Below, in pieces: positions 37,051 through 49,654 of a DNA stretch of 64,000 nucleotides (within the stretch, counting starts at the first letter, position 1; each line of letters opens with the position of its first letter). The translations under genes were made by a program, and so were the position numbers. This stretch comes from Volvox africanus (taxonomy: Eukaryota > Chlorophyta > Chlorophyceae > Chlamydomonadales > Volvocaceae). The notes under the pieces are model-generated. The model was not told where the DNA came from. It saw only the letters and a list, made by a program, of their open reading frames with translations, and did no database searches. The DNA is taken from positions 124,001 through 188,000 of the forward strand of contig BSDZ01000092.1 in the NCBI GenBank assembly GCA_030268105.1, read 5' to 3'.

Positions 37051-37746
37051 TATGTGGTATTCTGTGTTCTTTTTATCGTACCTAAGGCTTCATGCAGTGG
37101 AGGGGGAGGGGCTGTGGAGGTTTAAACAGCTGGTGGGCAGTCGGACTTCATCAAGTGGTATTCATAGTCAGTGAGACTCCCAACTGCACACATGGTATTT
37201 GTGCCTAGCATTTAGTCACTTAGCTATGTGATATTCTGTGTTCTTTTTATCGTACCTAAGGCTTCATGCAGTGGAGGGGGAGGGGCTGTGGAGGTTTAAA
37301 CAGCTGGTGGGCAGTCGGACTTCATCAAGTGGTATTCATAGTCAGTGAGACTCCCAACTGCACACATGGTATTTGTGCCTAGCATTTAGTCACTTAGCTA
37401 TGTGATATTCTGTGTTCTTTTTATCGTACCTAAGGCTTCATGCAGTGGAGGGGGAGGGGCTGTGGAGGTTTAAACAGCTGGTGGGCAGTCGGACTTCATC
37501 AAGTGGTATTCATAGTCAGTGAGACTCCCAACTGCACACATGGTATTTGTGCCTAGCATTTAGTCACTTAGCTATGTGATATTCTGTGTTCTTTTTATCG
37601 TACCTAAGGCTTCATGCAGTGGAGGGGGAGGGGCTGTGGAGGTTTAAACAGCTGGTGGGCAGTCGGACTTCATCAAGTGGTATTCATAGTCAGTGAGACT
37701 CCCAACTGCACACATGGTATTTGTGCCTAGCATTTAGTCACTTAGC
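37051..37746. repeat. 174-bp minisatellite, 4 copies (unit 8)
   Basis: Four 174-bp repeats in the spacer 36610–39266. Confidence 0.97.
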
Positions 37747-39266
37747 TGTCATAGACCTGATATAGTTTTAGTTGCATAGTTTCTTATCTGCCATTCATTA
37801 GTGGACCCTAACCAATAGGAGCGTGTCAAACGTGTTTGTTAGTGGATCTGAACCCTAGATGGTTGTCAACTGTTCATCATTGGATTCTATCCGATAGGAG
37901 CTTGTGAACCGTGTTTGTTAATGGATCTGATTAATGAGCTATTTAACATCCTTCTCAAGTGATTAGGCTGGTGTCATAATCTGCCATGACGACATGGCAT
38001 GTGACCAGTTTATTTACAGGGGACTCTCAACTAGACATGCCTGGGACAGCACAAAGGGGGAGGGCATGCGTGCCTCTGTGGGCGTGTGTGTGCATATGCG
38101 TGTGTGCGCATGCATGTGCTGCAGGCATGTGCAATACCATGGTGTTCGAGCCTCGCAGTTGCTCACGAGTGGACGAGCAAGCAGCAGGCCTCTCCGTGAC
38201 ACCACATGTAAATCGTGCGATGCCTGGATGACCCTTTTTGAGTGTCTCAGTCTCCCCCTGAAGCAGAACAGAGGGGTGCTTTTTAGGTGTTACACTGTGG
38301 GCGACTTGTTCTGAAAACTTGGGAAGAACTGTTTGGATTTTACTCCGCATGGAGAGCTGTATCTCCATGCAGCGCTGCACAGCCAAATTGCATTTTACTG
38401 CAGCAGGCTCTCACTAAGGTGTATGTATGTTCATACAAGGGTTCAACAATCGTTGGCATTATGACATTATGGTGCCCCAACTTGGGCGTCCATGCCCATC
38501 ATGGAGATGGCACCGGAAGGCCTTCGGCGTGCTCCATCTTTATTAATTTCAGGACACGTGATAGTGTACGGCAAGCTACCGTGGGCCACAGTCCAGTGGT
38601 CGCATTATGTAAGGAATTTCAGGACTTTAGATTCCCTACTATGGGGAAGACCAGTACTATACAAGGTGATAACCTTGCGCTCTTGGGGCCTCCGAACCGG
38701 TATTGGTGAAACACACACTTGTGCGGTGTTGATGTCTTTGAGCTTACGCGAGCTCAATTGTACCAATTGAAATTACAGTTCAATAGGAGCTCAAGAAATC
38801 CTTTGCGATGAACCTACGTAATCTGTTGTTCCAATGTACGGCCCGAAGCCACGAACAGCGGACCGATTATGGTAATACGGGGTTCTTATCGCCACACGGA
38901 AGCGCCCCTACATTGCCATTCAAATTACTTTGCTTCAGTGTTACAACCGGATAAAGGAAAGCTGTGAAACCTTCGCCTTTAGACCTGATTATGCTCCGTC
39001 GCTCTACATAACCATAGCCCACCCTGTGTGACCCATTAACATCCTAACTAGTTATTTTAAAACCATTTTCCATAATTGCTTTCGAATTCCTTAGAGAGAC
39101 TCCAAAGAACAGGCTTTGGCCTGTCAACACAACCGTTTGCCTCTAGACAAAACCTTAGTGTCGTTTATTGAGTAATACATCTCAACGATTTGCTTAGCGA
39201 TAGTGCTTCATTGGACGCTTCGATTACCGGCTCCTTGACCACGACCCGGCTGTCCAGGCGTCAGCC

Positions 39267-41798
39267 ATGATCTCGCTGTTGGTGAAACTGGGCTTCAAGC
39301 CTAAGGATCGTGCTTATGAGAGGATCGACACAATCTCGGACACCAACAGCACCGCTAACGATAATGACAGCGTTATGAGCAACAGCAGCTGCCTAAATGG
39401 CAAAGCTGTAGAGCAGCCTGCAGGTGGAGTGGTCGTCACTCCTTTGCGTGAACTAATGAAGAAGTTTAGCCGCAAGTGGATTCCGACAGAAAAGGTGAAT
39501 TCGTGTTGCTGTCTTTCCTGATGTTCAGTTCTAAGTAAGGCCAACTCCCATCAAGCCTGCCTTTCGTCGTCGTTTATGTTTTCTTCGATTCCGTCTTTTT
39601 TCGGTCATTCCGTGACATCCCATCCCTTCCACCTTTTCTGTCGCAGCCTCTTCAGCGGTTCGGGAAGCTCGAGGGCGAAGAATCCTTGACGTTGCAGGAG
39701 CGGTTGTCCGCGCGGCGCCTGCAAATAGCTGAGAAGGGGACTCTGCTTAAGGTCCTGCTATCCTGGGTGAGTTTGAGCTGATCAGGAGTTTGCTCCAGCA
39801 GTGGTGATGGGTGTTGAGATGCCTTGGGGGTCGCTTGTCTGACAGTCGCTCGATGTGATTGGGCCATGCGCCGACCCGCACCGCTTGCTGACTATCGACC
39901 AACGTGTCGACCCCCCGTCTTTTGCGTGCGCACAACAGAAGGGCGCGCCCGAGAATCTTCACCAGGCCGGAGCCCAACTGGAAGCCCAGCCAGTTCCAGC
40001 AGCGCAGCAGGTGGTGGGTCAGACCTGACGCCTGAGGGGGTTCCGGGGAGGAGGTCGCCTTTCTCATACCAGTGCGCGGCTTGTGCTGCACTGTGTTGGT
40101 TGCAAAGTGCCTGCAGGAAAGCGCTTCTCAGGGGAGGCGAATGGGGAACATGGTTTCCGAGGGGAGGGGAGACGGACGGAGGGAGTTGCCCGAGGGGTGG
40201 GCTCATCATACATGTCGTTATTTTGTCGTCGTTCAGATGTCGCCGAAACTAATTTGTGTACATGCGCTTGTGTTTGGACGTCCAATACCCCCTCGGAAAC
40301 ACATCAAGATGCTTTCCGTGATGCAGATGTTCCATGTCTACGCACGTAAACGGTGCACTAACTGATGAAAAGCTTTTTTGTGTGTCTCGTTCTCTGCCAG
40401 CAGGAGCCGCAGCTGGAGAGTGAGGAGAACAACGTGCAGCAATGCGCGGGTGGCGTGATGGCCCCGTCGGGGTTGGCGGGAGCAGCGGCGGCCATTGAGC
40501 TAGCATATCAGCGGTAGGTGCAGTGTATAACTAGGTGTACGGCGGAGTGACGTGGTAGTGCGTGGCGGTCTGAGTACGTGGCGGCAAATGCATGAAGGCG
40601 TACGTGTTTCGGATGTGCGACTTCCTGTTTACCCGAAACCCACAATGCTGGGATCTCTTGCTTACACCTGCAACCCCACCCATGCCTTTTCCATACAGGT
40701 TGGACGAGACCACCGAAGCTGAGGGCTTCGAGGGCTTCCAAGTCCAGGTGCGTGGGCAAGAAGTCATCGAAGCAACATAGTCTTATGTATACAAAACCCG
40801 ACAACTGCTGGATGTTCGCTCTTTTATCTGCAGGTGTCAGATTTGATTTCGCAACTCGAGAAGCTGAGGTCGGGGGCCGCCATGATGGAGGCCAGGAAGG
40901 GGGGCCTTTCCGGGGCCTCTACAGACCTGCAGGGCAGCAGCATCACTGCCAAATTTGCCATCATCCCTGCCGCCAGCTGTCCTGCTATGGGCGCCACGAG
41001 TCCGCCTTCTGCAGTCGAAGTCGCAGATGCTGGTGCCGCTTCCATTTTCATCAACAAGGCTGCGCAGCAACCCCAGGAGTTGTACCAACCCCTGGAGCTC
41101 ACGCAGCCACCAAAACCGCACCCGAAAACCCCAGAGCGGCGTCTGCCCCCTGAGGCACGGAACTGGGGTCTGCAGGACTGCCGGTCCTGGGCGGGGGAGC
41201 AGCATTGGTCGTCCTGGGCGGAGGTTCAGGCGTTTACCAAGACGCTTGAGCCGACCCTAGCAGAAGCCATTCGTGAAGCAAGTAAGTCTGGTGGTGTGCA
41301 CGTCGCGCTCCATCTCATGCTAGCTAGGTGCATGGTTGTCATTGAGGGGTTGTCATTGTGTGAGGGGTTGTGAAAAGACACCCCTGAGTCTAGGTCTGCT
41401 GACTGGTTTGGCTCCCAAGTATCCTGTTCTATCTGCTGACTCAGCAGGCAGTGGGCCTTGCCACCTGCTGTCTGCCTGCACATCTAAGCGCAGCCCACCT
41501 TACATGAATTGATTTCTGGCACAGAGACGTTCGCTCTCCCCCACACACTTTGCCCTCTTTAGGCCTCGAGCACAATCCACTTGTTGCCTTCGGGAAGGAG
41601 CAGGCGGCAGCTCCAGCAATTTCCTATGTGCAGCTCAAGCTGATGGAGCTTTGTGGCTCCAATCGTTGGGGGACGGCGTCCATCAAGGCCGCCTCGCTTG
41701 AGGGGCCCCGCAAGAGGCGCCCTTTCTTGGCGGCCTTCCTAAGGGCTGCCAAGGGAATCACAGAGCCGTGTGTTCAGCGTGGGGGCATTCGGCTCTGA
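39267..41798 (+). CDS. Array gene, copy 8 (complete, 421 aa; reverts to no insertion)
   Basis: Exons: 39267–39494, 39647–39766, 39939–40010, 40401–40513, 40699–40747, 40834–41281, 41563–41798. No coding change was found. This copy lacks the 10-bp insertion although both neighbouring copies (7 and 9) have it, and intron 6 has G at 41506. It is a haplotype island that a simple left-to-right block duplication would not produce; gene conversion or unequal exchange does. Confidence 0.72.
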
Positions 41799-42239
41799 TC
41801 GAGCTGGGGCGGTTTTGCAGGAAGTGCACGCACTGATATGTACCTACTACCCTCCTTGCTAGCTAGCCGGATTGCTAGATGGTCATCTCGAGCCATCGAT
41901 TTTGTTTGCCAAGTCGTGATGCTTAGCGTTGTTAAACACTGCACCCTTAATCGACGGTGACGTGGTTATTAAGAAAAGAGGGACTCAAGACACCTAGAGC
42001 GGAACTAAAGGCTCTGAGGCCTGATGGTGACCGTGACCATGGCCGTAGTAGCACCAAGGGGCGGTGACTGGCTGAATAGCGCGGCACTTTACATTACGAA
42101 TGTTAGGGCTCTCGTGAGAGATGTCCGGTGTGGTGGCTTGCAGGTGGCTGCTGCGGCTTAGGCGTGATGTTAGGCTGGGGTTTGCAGGTTTGGTTAGCTT
42201 TCTCATGTACATGTTTGTTTTCGGGCACCCCCAGTTTTG

Positions 42240-42935
42240 TATGTGGTATTCTGTGTTCTTTTTATCGTACCTAAGGCTTCATGCAGTGGAGGGGGAGGGG
42301 CTGTGGAGGTTTAAACAGCTGGTGGGCAGTCGGACTTCATCAAGTGGTATTCATAGTCAGTGAGACTCCCAACTGCACACATGGTATTTGTGCCTAGCAT
42401 TTAGTCACTTAGCTATGTGATATTCTGTGTTCTTTTTATCGTACCTAAGGCTTCATGCAGTGGAGGGGGAGGGGCTGTGGAGGTTTAAACAGCTGGTGGG
42501 CAGTCGGACTTCATCAAGTGGTATTCATAGTCAGTGAGACTCCCAACTGCACACATGGTATTTGTGCCTAGCATTTAGTCACTTAGCTATGTGATATTCT
42601 GTGTTCTTTTTATCGTACCTAAGGCTTCATGCAGTGGAGGGGGAGGGGCTGTGGAGGTTTAAACAGCTGGTGGGCAGTCGGACTTCATCAAGTGGTATTC
42701 ATAGTCAGTGAGACTCCCAACTGCACACATGGTATTTGTGCCTAGCATTTAGTCACTTAGCTATGTGATATTCTGTGTTCTTTTTATCGTACCTAAGGCT
42801 TCATGCAGTGGAGGGGGAGGGGCTGTGGAGGTTTAAACAGCTGGTGGGCAGTCGGACTTCATCAAGTGGTATTCATAGTCAGTGAGACTCCCAACTGCAC
42901 ACATGGTATTTGTGCCTAGCATTTAGTCACTTAGC
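42240..42935. repeat. 174-bp minisatellite, 4 copies (unit 9)
   Basis: Four 174-bp repeats in the spacer 41799–44455. Confidence 0.97.
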
Positions 42936-44455
42936 TGTCATAGACCTGATATAGTTTTAGTTGCATAGTTTCTTATCTGCCATTCATTAGTGGACCCTAA
43001 CCAATAGGAGCGTGTCAAACGTGTTTGTTAGTGGATCTGAACCCTAGATGGTTGTCAACTGTTCATCATTGGATTCTATCCGATAGGAGCTTGTGAACCG
43101 TGTTTGTTAATGGATCTGATTAATGAGCTATTTAACATCCTTCTCAAGTGATTAGGCTGGTGTCATAATCTGCCATGACGACATGGCATGTGACCAGTTT
43201 ATTTACAGGGGACTCTCAACTAGACATGCCTGGGACAGCACAAAGGGGGAGGGCATGCGTGCCTCTGTGGGCGTGTGTGTGCATATGCGTGTGTGCGCAT
43301 GCATGTGCTGCAGGCATGTGCAATACCATGGTGTTCGAGCCTCGCAGTTGCTCACGAGTGGACGAGCAAGCAGCAGGCCTCTCCGTGACACCACATGTAA
43401 ATCGTGCGATGCCTGGATGACCCTTTTTGAGTGTCTCAGTCTCCCCCTGAAGCAGAACAGAGGGGTGCTTTTTAGGTGTTACACTGTGGGCGACTTGTTC
43501 TGAAAACTTGGGAAGAACTGTTTGGATTTTACTCCGCATGGAGAGCTGTATCTCCATGCAGCGCTGCACAGCCAAATTGCATTTTACTGCAGCAGGCTCT
43601 CACTAAGGTGTATGTATGTTCATACAAGGGTTCAACAATCGTTGGCATTATGACATTATGGTGCCCCAACTTGGGCGTCCATGCCCATCATGGAGATGGC
43701 ACCGGAAGGCCTTCGGCGTGCTCCATCTTTATTAATTTCAGGACACGTGATAGTGTACGGCAAGCTACCGTGGGCCACAGTCCAGTGGTCGCATTATGTA
43801 AGGAATTTCAGGACTTTAGATTCCCTACTATGGGGAAGACCAGTACTATACAAGGTGATAACCTTGCGCTCTTGGGGCCTCCGAACCGGTATTGGTGAAA
43901 CACACACTTGTGCGGTGTTGATGTCTTTGAGCTTACGCGAGCTCAATTGTACCAATTGAAATTACAGTTCAATAGGAGCTCAAGAAATCCTTTGCGATGA
44001 ACCTACGTAATCTGTTGTTCCAATGTACGGCCCGAAGCCACGAACAGCGGACCGATTATGGTAATACGGGGTTCTTATCGCCACACGGAAGCGCCCCTAC
44101 ATTGCCATTCAAATTACTTTGCTTCAGTGTTACAACCGGATAAAGGAAAGCTGTGAAACCTTCGCCTTTAGACCTGATTATGCTCCGTCGCTCTACATAA
44201 CCATAGCCCACCCTGTGTGACCCATTAACATCCTAACTAGTTATTTTAAAACCATTTTCCATAATTGCTTTCGAATTCCTTAGAGAGACTCCAAAGAACA
44301 GGCTTTGGCCTGTCAACACAACCGTTTGCCTCTAGACAAAACCTTAGTGTCGTTTATTGAGTAATACATCTCAACGATTTGCTTAGCGATAGTGCTTCAT
44401 TGGACGCTTCGATTACCGGCTCCTTGACCACGACCCGGCTGTCCAGGCGTCAGCC

Positions 44456-46997
44456 ATGATCTCGCTGTTGGTGAAACTGGGCTTCAAGCCTAAGGATCGT
44501 GCTTATGAGAGGATCGACACAATCTCGGACACCAACAGCACCGCTAACGATAATGACAGCGTTATGAGCAACAGCAGCTGCCTAAATGGCAAAGCTGTAG
44601 AGCAGCCTGCAGGTGGAGTGGTCGTCACTCCTTTGCGTGAACTAATGAAGAAGTTTAGCCGCAAGTGGATTCCGACAGAAAAGGTGAATTCGTGTTGCTG
44701 TCTTTCCTGATGTTCAGTTCTAAGTAAGGCCAACTCCCATCAAGCCTGCCTTTCGTCGTCGTTTATGTTTTCTTCGATTCCGTCTTTTTTCGGTCATTCC
44801 GTGACATCCCATCCCTTCCACCTTTTCTGTCGCAGCCTCTTCAGCGGTTCGGGAAGCTCGAGGGCGAAGAATCCTTGACGTTGCAGGAGCGGTTGTCCGC
44901 GCGGCGCCTGCAAATAGCTGAGAAGGGGACTCTGCTTAAGGTCCTGCTATCCTGGGTGAGTTTGAGCTGATCAGGAGTTTGCTCCAGCAGTGGTGATGGG
45001 TGTTGAGATGCCTTGGGGGTCGCTTGTCTGACAGTCGCTCGATGTGATTGGGCCATGCGCCGACCCGCACCGCTTGCTGACTATCGACCAACGTGTCGAC
45101 CCCCCGTCTTTTGCGTGCGCACAACAGAAGGGCGCGCCCGAGAATCTTCACCAGGCCGGAGCCCAACTGGAAGCCCAGCCAGTTCCAGCAGCGCAGCAGG
45201 TGGTGGGTCAGACCTGACGCCTGAGGGGGTTCCGGGGAGGAGGTCGCCTTTCTCATACCAGTGCGCGGCTTGTGCTGCACTGTGTTGGTTGCAAAGTGCC
45301 TGCAGGAAAGCGCTTCTCAGGGGAGGCGAATGGGGAACATGGTTTCCGAGGGGAGGGGAGACGGACGGAGGGAGTTGCCCGAGGGTGACACGGGGGTGGG
45401 CTCATCATACATGTCGTTATTTTGTCGTCGTTCAGATGTCGCCGAAACTAATTTGTGTACATGCGCTTGTGTTTGGACGTCCAATACCCCCTCGGAAACA
45501 CATCAAGATGCTTTCCGTGATGCAGATGTTCCATGTCTACGCACGTAAACGGTGCACTAACTGATGAAAAGCTTTTTTGTGTGTCTCGTTCTCTGCCAGC
45601 AGGAGCCGCAGCTGGAGAGTGAGGAGAACAACGTGCAGCAATGCGCGGGTGGCGTGATGGCCCCGTCGGGGTTGGCGGGAGCAGCGGCGGCCATTGAGCT
45701 AGCATATCAGCGGTAGGTGCAGTGTATAACTAGGTGTACGGCGGAGTGACGTGGTAGTGCGTGGCGGTCTGAGTACGTGGCGGCAAATGCATGAAGGCGT
45801 ACGTGTTTCGGATGTGCGACTTCCTGTTTACCCGAAACCCACAATGCTGGGATCTCTTGCTTACACCTGCAACCCCACCCATGCCTTTTCCATACAGGTT
45901 GGACGAGACCACCGAAGCTGAGGGCTTCGAGGGCTTCCAAGTCCAGGTGCGTGGGCAAGAAGTCATCGAAGCAACATAGTCTTATGTATACAAAACCCGA
46001 CAACTGCTGGATGTTCGCTCTTTTATCTGCAGGTGTCAGATTTGATTTCGCAACTCGAGAAGCTGAGGTCGGGGGCCGCCATGATGGAGGCCAGGAAGGG
46101 GGGCCTTTCCGGGGCCTCTACAGACCTGCAGGGCAGCAGCATCACTGCCAAATTTGCCATCATCCCTGCCGCCAGCTGTCCTGCTATGGGCGCCACGAGT
46201 CCGCCTTCTGCAGTCGAAGTCGCAGATGCTGGTGCCGCTTCCATTTTCATCAACAAGGCTGCGCAGCAACCCCAGGAGTTGTACCAACCCCTGGAGCTCA
46301 CGCAGCCACCAAAACCGCACCCGAAAACCCCAGAGCGGCGTCTGCCCCCTGAGGCACGGAACTGGGGTCTGCAGGACTGCCGGTCCTGGGCGGGGGAGCA
46401 GCATTGGTCGTCCTGGGCGGAGGTTCAGGCGTTTACCAAGACGCTTGAGCCGACCCTGGCAGAAGCCATTCGTGAAGCAAGTAAGTCTGGTGGTGTGCAC
46501 GTCGCGCTCCATCTCATGCTAGCTAGGTGCATGGTTGTCATTGAGGGGTTGTCATTGTGTGAGGGGTTGTGAAAAGACACCCCTGAGTCTAGGTCTGCTG
46601 ACTGGTTTGGCTCCCAAGTATCCTGTTCTATCTGCTGACTCAGCAGGCAGTGGGCCTTGCCACCTGCTGTCTGCCTGCACATCTAAGCGCAGCCCACCTT
46701 ACATTAATTGATTTCTGGCACAGAGACGTTCGCTCTCCCCCACACACTTTGCCCTCTTTAGGCCTCGAGCACAATCCACTTGTTGCCTTCGGGAAGGAGC
46801 AGGCGGCAGCTCCAGCAATTTCCTATGTGCAGCTCAAGCTGATGGAGCTTTGTGGCTCCAATCGTTGGGGGACGGCGTCCATCAAGGCCGCCTCGCTTGA
46901 GGGGCCCCGCAAGAGGCGCCCTTTCTTGGCGGCCTTCCTAAGGGCTGCCAAGGGAATCACAGAGCCGTGTGTTCAGCGTGGGGGCATTCGGCTCTGA
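44456..46997 (+). CDS. Array gene, copy 9 (complete, 421 aa; private synonymous site)
   Basis: Exons: 44456–44683, 44836–44955, 45128–45199, 45600–45712, 45898–45946, 46033–46480, 46762–46997. It carries the only exonic difference I found in the window: A to G at 46458, third base of a Leu codon (CTA to CTG), silent. It also removes a stop from the opposite strand, which lengthens an antisense frame there; I take that frame as chance. Intron 3 has the insertion (45386–45395) and intron 6 has T at 46705. Confidence 0.72.
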
Positions 46998-47438
46998 TCG
47001 AGCTGGGGCGGTTTTGCAGGAAGTGCACGCACTGATATGTACCTACTACCCTCCTTGCTAGCTAGCCGGATTGCTAGATGGTCATCTCGAGCCATCGATT
47101 TTGTTTGCCAAGTCGTGATGCTTAGCGTTGTTAAACACTGCACCCTTAATCGACGGTGACGTGGTTATTAAGAAAAGAGGGACTCAAGACACCTAGAGCG
47201 GAACTAAAGGCTCTGAGGCCTGATGGTGACCGTGACCATGGCCGTAGTAGCACCAAGGGGCGGTGACTGGCTGAATAGCGCGGCACTTTACATTACGAAT
47301 GTTAGGGCTCTCGTGAGAGATGTCCGGTGTGGTGGCTTGCAGGTGGCTGCTGCGGCTTAGGCGTGATGTTAGGCTGGGGTTTGCAGGTTTGGTTAGCTTT
47401 CTCATGTACATGTTTGTTTTCGGGCACCCCCAGTTTTG

Positions 47439-48134
47439 TATGTGGTATTCTGTGTTCTTTTTATCGTACCTAAGGCTTCATGCAGTGGAGGGGGAGGGGC
47501 TGTGGAGGTTTAAACAGCTGGTGGGCAGTCGGACTTCATCAAGTGGTATTCATAGTCAGTGAGACTCCCAACTGCACACATGGTATTTGTGCCTAGCATT
47601 TAGTCACTTAGCTATGTGATATTCTGTGTTCTTTTTATCGTACCTAAGGCTTCATGCAGTGGAGGGGGAGGGGCTGTGGAGGTTTAAACAGCTGGTGGGC
47701 AGTCGGACTTCATCAAGTGGTATTCATAGTCAGTGAGACTCCCAACTGCACACATGGTATTTGTGCCTAGCATTTAGTCACTTAGCTATGTGATATTCTG
47801 TGTTCTTTTTATCGTACCTAAGGCTTCATGCAGTGGAGGGGGAGGGGCTGTGGAGGTTTAAACAGCTGGTGGGCAGTCGGACTTCATCAAGTGGTATTCA
47901 TAGTCAGTGAGACTCCCAACTGCACACATGGTATTTGTGCCTAGCATTTAGTCACTTAGCTATGTGATATTCTGTGTTCTTTTTATCGTACCTAAGGCTT
48001 CATGCAGTGGAGGGGGAGGGGCTGTGGAGGTTTAAACAGCTGGTGGGCAGTCGGACTTCATCAAGTGGTATTCATAGTCAGTGAGACTCCCAACTGCACA
48101 CATGGTATTTGTGCCTAGCATTTAGTCACTTAGC
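47439..48134. repeat. 174-bp minisatellite, 4 copies (unit 10)
   Basis: Four 174-bp repeats in the spacer 46998–49654. Confidence 0.97.
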
Positions 48135-49654
48135 TGTCATAGACCTGATATAGTTTTAGTTGCATAGTTTCTTATCTGCCATTCATTAGTGGACCCTAAC
48201 CAATAGGAGCGTGTCAAACGTGTTTGTTAGTGGATCTGAACCCTAGATGGTTGTCAACTGTTCATCATTGGATTCTATCCGATAGGAGCTTGTGAACCGT
48301 GTTTGTTAATGGATCTGATTAATGAGCTATTTAACATCCTTCTCAAGTGATTAGGCTGGTGTCATAATCTGCCATGACGACATGGCATGTGACCAGTTTA
48401 TTTACAGGGGACTCTCAACTAGACATGCCTGGGACAGCACAAAGGGGGAGGGCATGCGTGCCTCTGTGGGCGTGTGTGTGCATATGCGTGTGTGCGCATG
48501 CATGTGCTGCAGGCATGTGCAATACCATGGTGTTCGAGCCTCGCAGTTGCTCACGAGTGGACGAGCAAGCAGCAGGCCTCTCCGTGACACCACATGTAAA
48601 TCGTGCGATGCCTGGATGACCCTTTTTGAGTGTCTCAGTCTCCCCCTGAAGCAGAACAGAGGGGTGCTTTTTAGGTGTTACACTGTGGGCGACTTGTTCT
48701 GAAAACTTGGGAAGAACTGTTTGGATTTTACTCCGCATGGAGAGCTGTATCTCCATGCAGCGCTGCACAGCCAAATTGCATTTTACTGCAGCAGGCTCTC
48801 ACTAAGGTGTATGTATGTTCATACAAGGGTTCAACAATCGTTGGCATTATGACATTATGGTGCCCCAACTTGGGCGTCCATGCCCATCATGGAGATGGCA
48901 CCGGAAGGCCTTCGGCGTGCTCCATCTTTATTAATTTCAGGACACGTGATAGTGTACGGCAAGCTACCGTGGGCCACAGTCCAGTGGTCGCATTATGTAA
49001 GGAATTTCAGGACTTTAGATTCCCTACTATGGGGAAGACCAGTACTATACAAGGTGATAACCTTGCGCTCTTGGGGCCTCCGAACCGGTATTGGTGAAAC
49101 ACACACTTGTGCGGTGTTGATGTCTTTGAGCTTACGCGAGCTCAATTGTACCAATTGAAATTACAGTTCAATAGGAGCTCAAGAAATCCTTTGCGATGAA
49201 CCTACGTAATCTGTTGTTCCAATGTACGGCCCGAAGCCACGAACAGCGGACCGATTATGGTAATACGGGGTTCTTATCGCCACACGGAAGCGCCCCTACA
49301 TTGCCATTCAAATTACTTTGCTTCAGTGTTACAACCGGATAAAGGAAAGCTGTGAAACCTTCGCCTTTAGACCTGATTATGCTCCGTCGCTCTACATAAC
49401 CATAGCCCACCCTGTGTGACCCATTAACATCCTAACTAGTTATTTTAAAACCATTTTCCATAATTGCTTTCGAATTCCTTAGAGAGACTCCAAAGAACAG
49501 GCTTTGGCCTGTCAACACAACCGTTTGCCTCTAGACAAAACCTTAGTGTCGTTTATTGAGTAATACATCTCAACGATTTGCTTAGCGATAGTGCTTCATT
49601 GGACGCTTCGATTACCGGCTCCTTGACCACGACCCGGCTGTCCAGGCGTCAGCC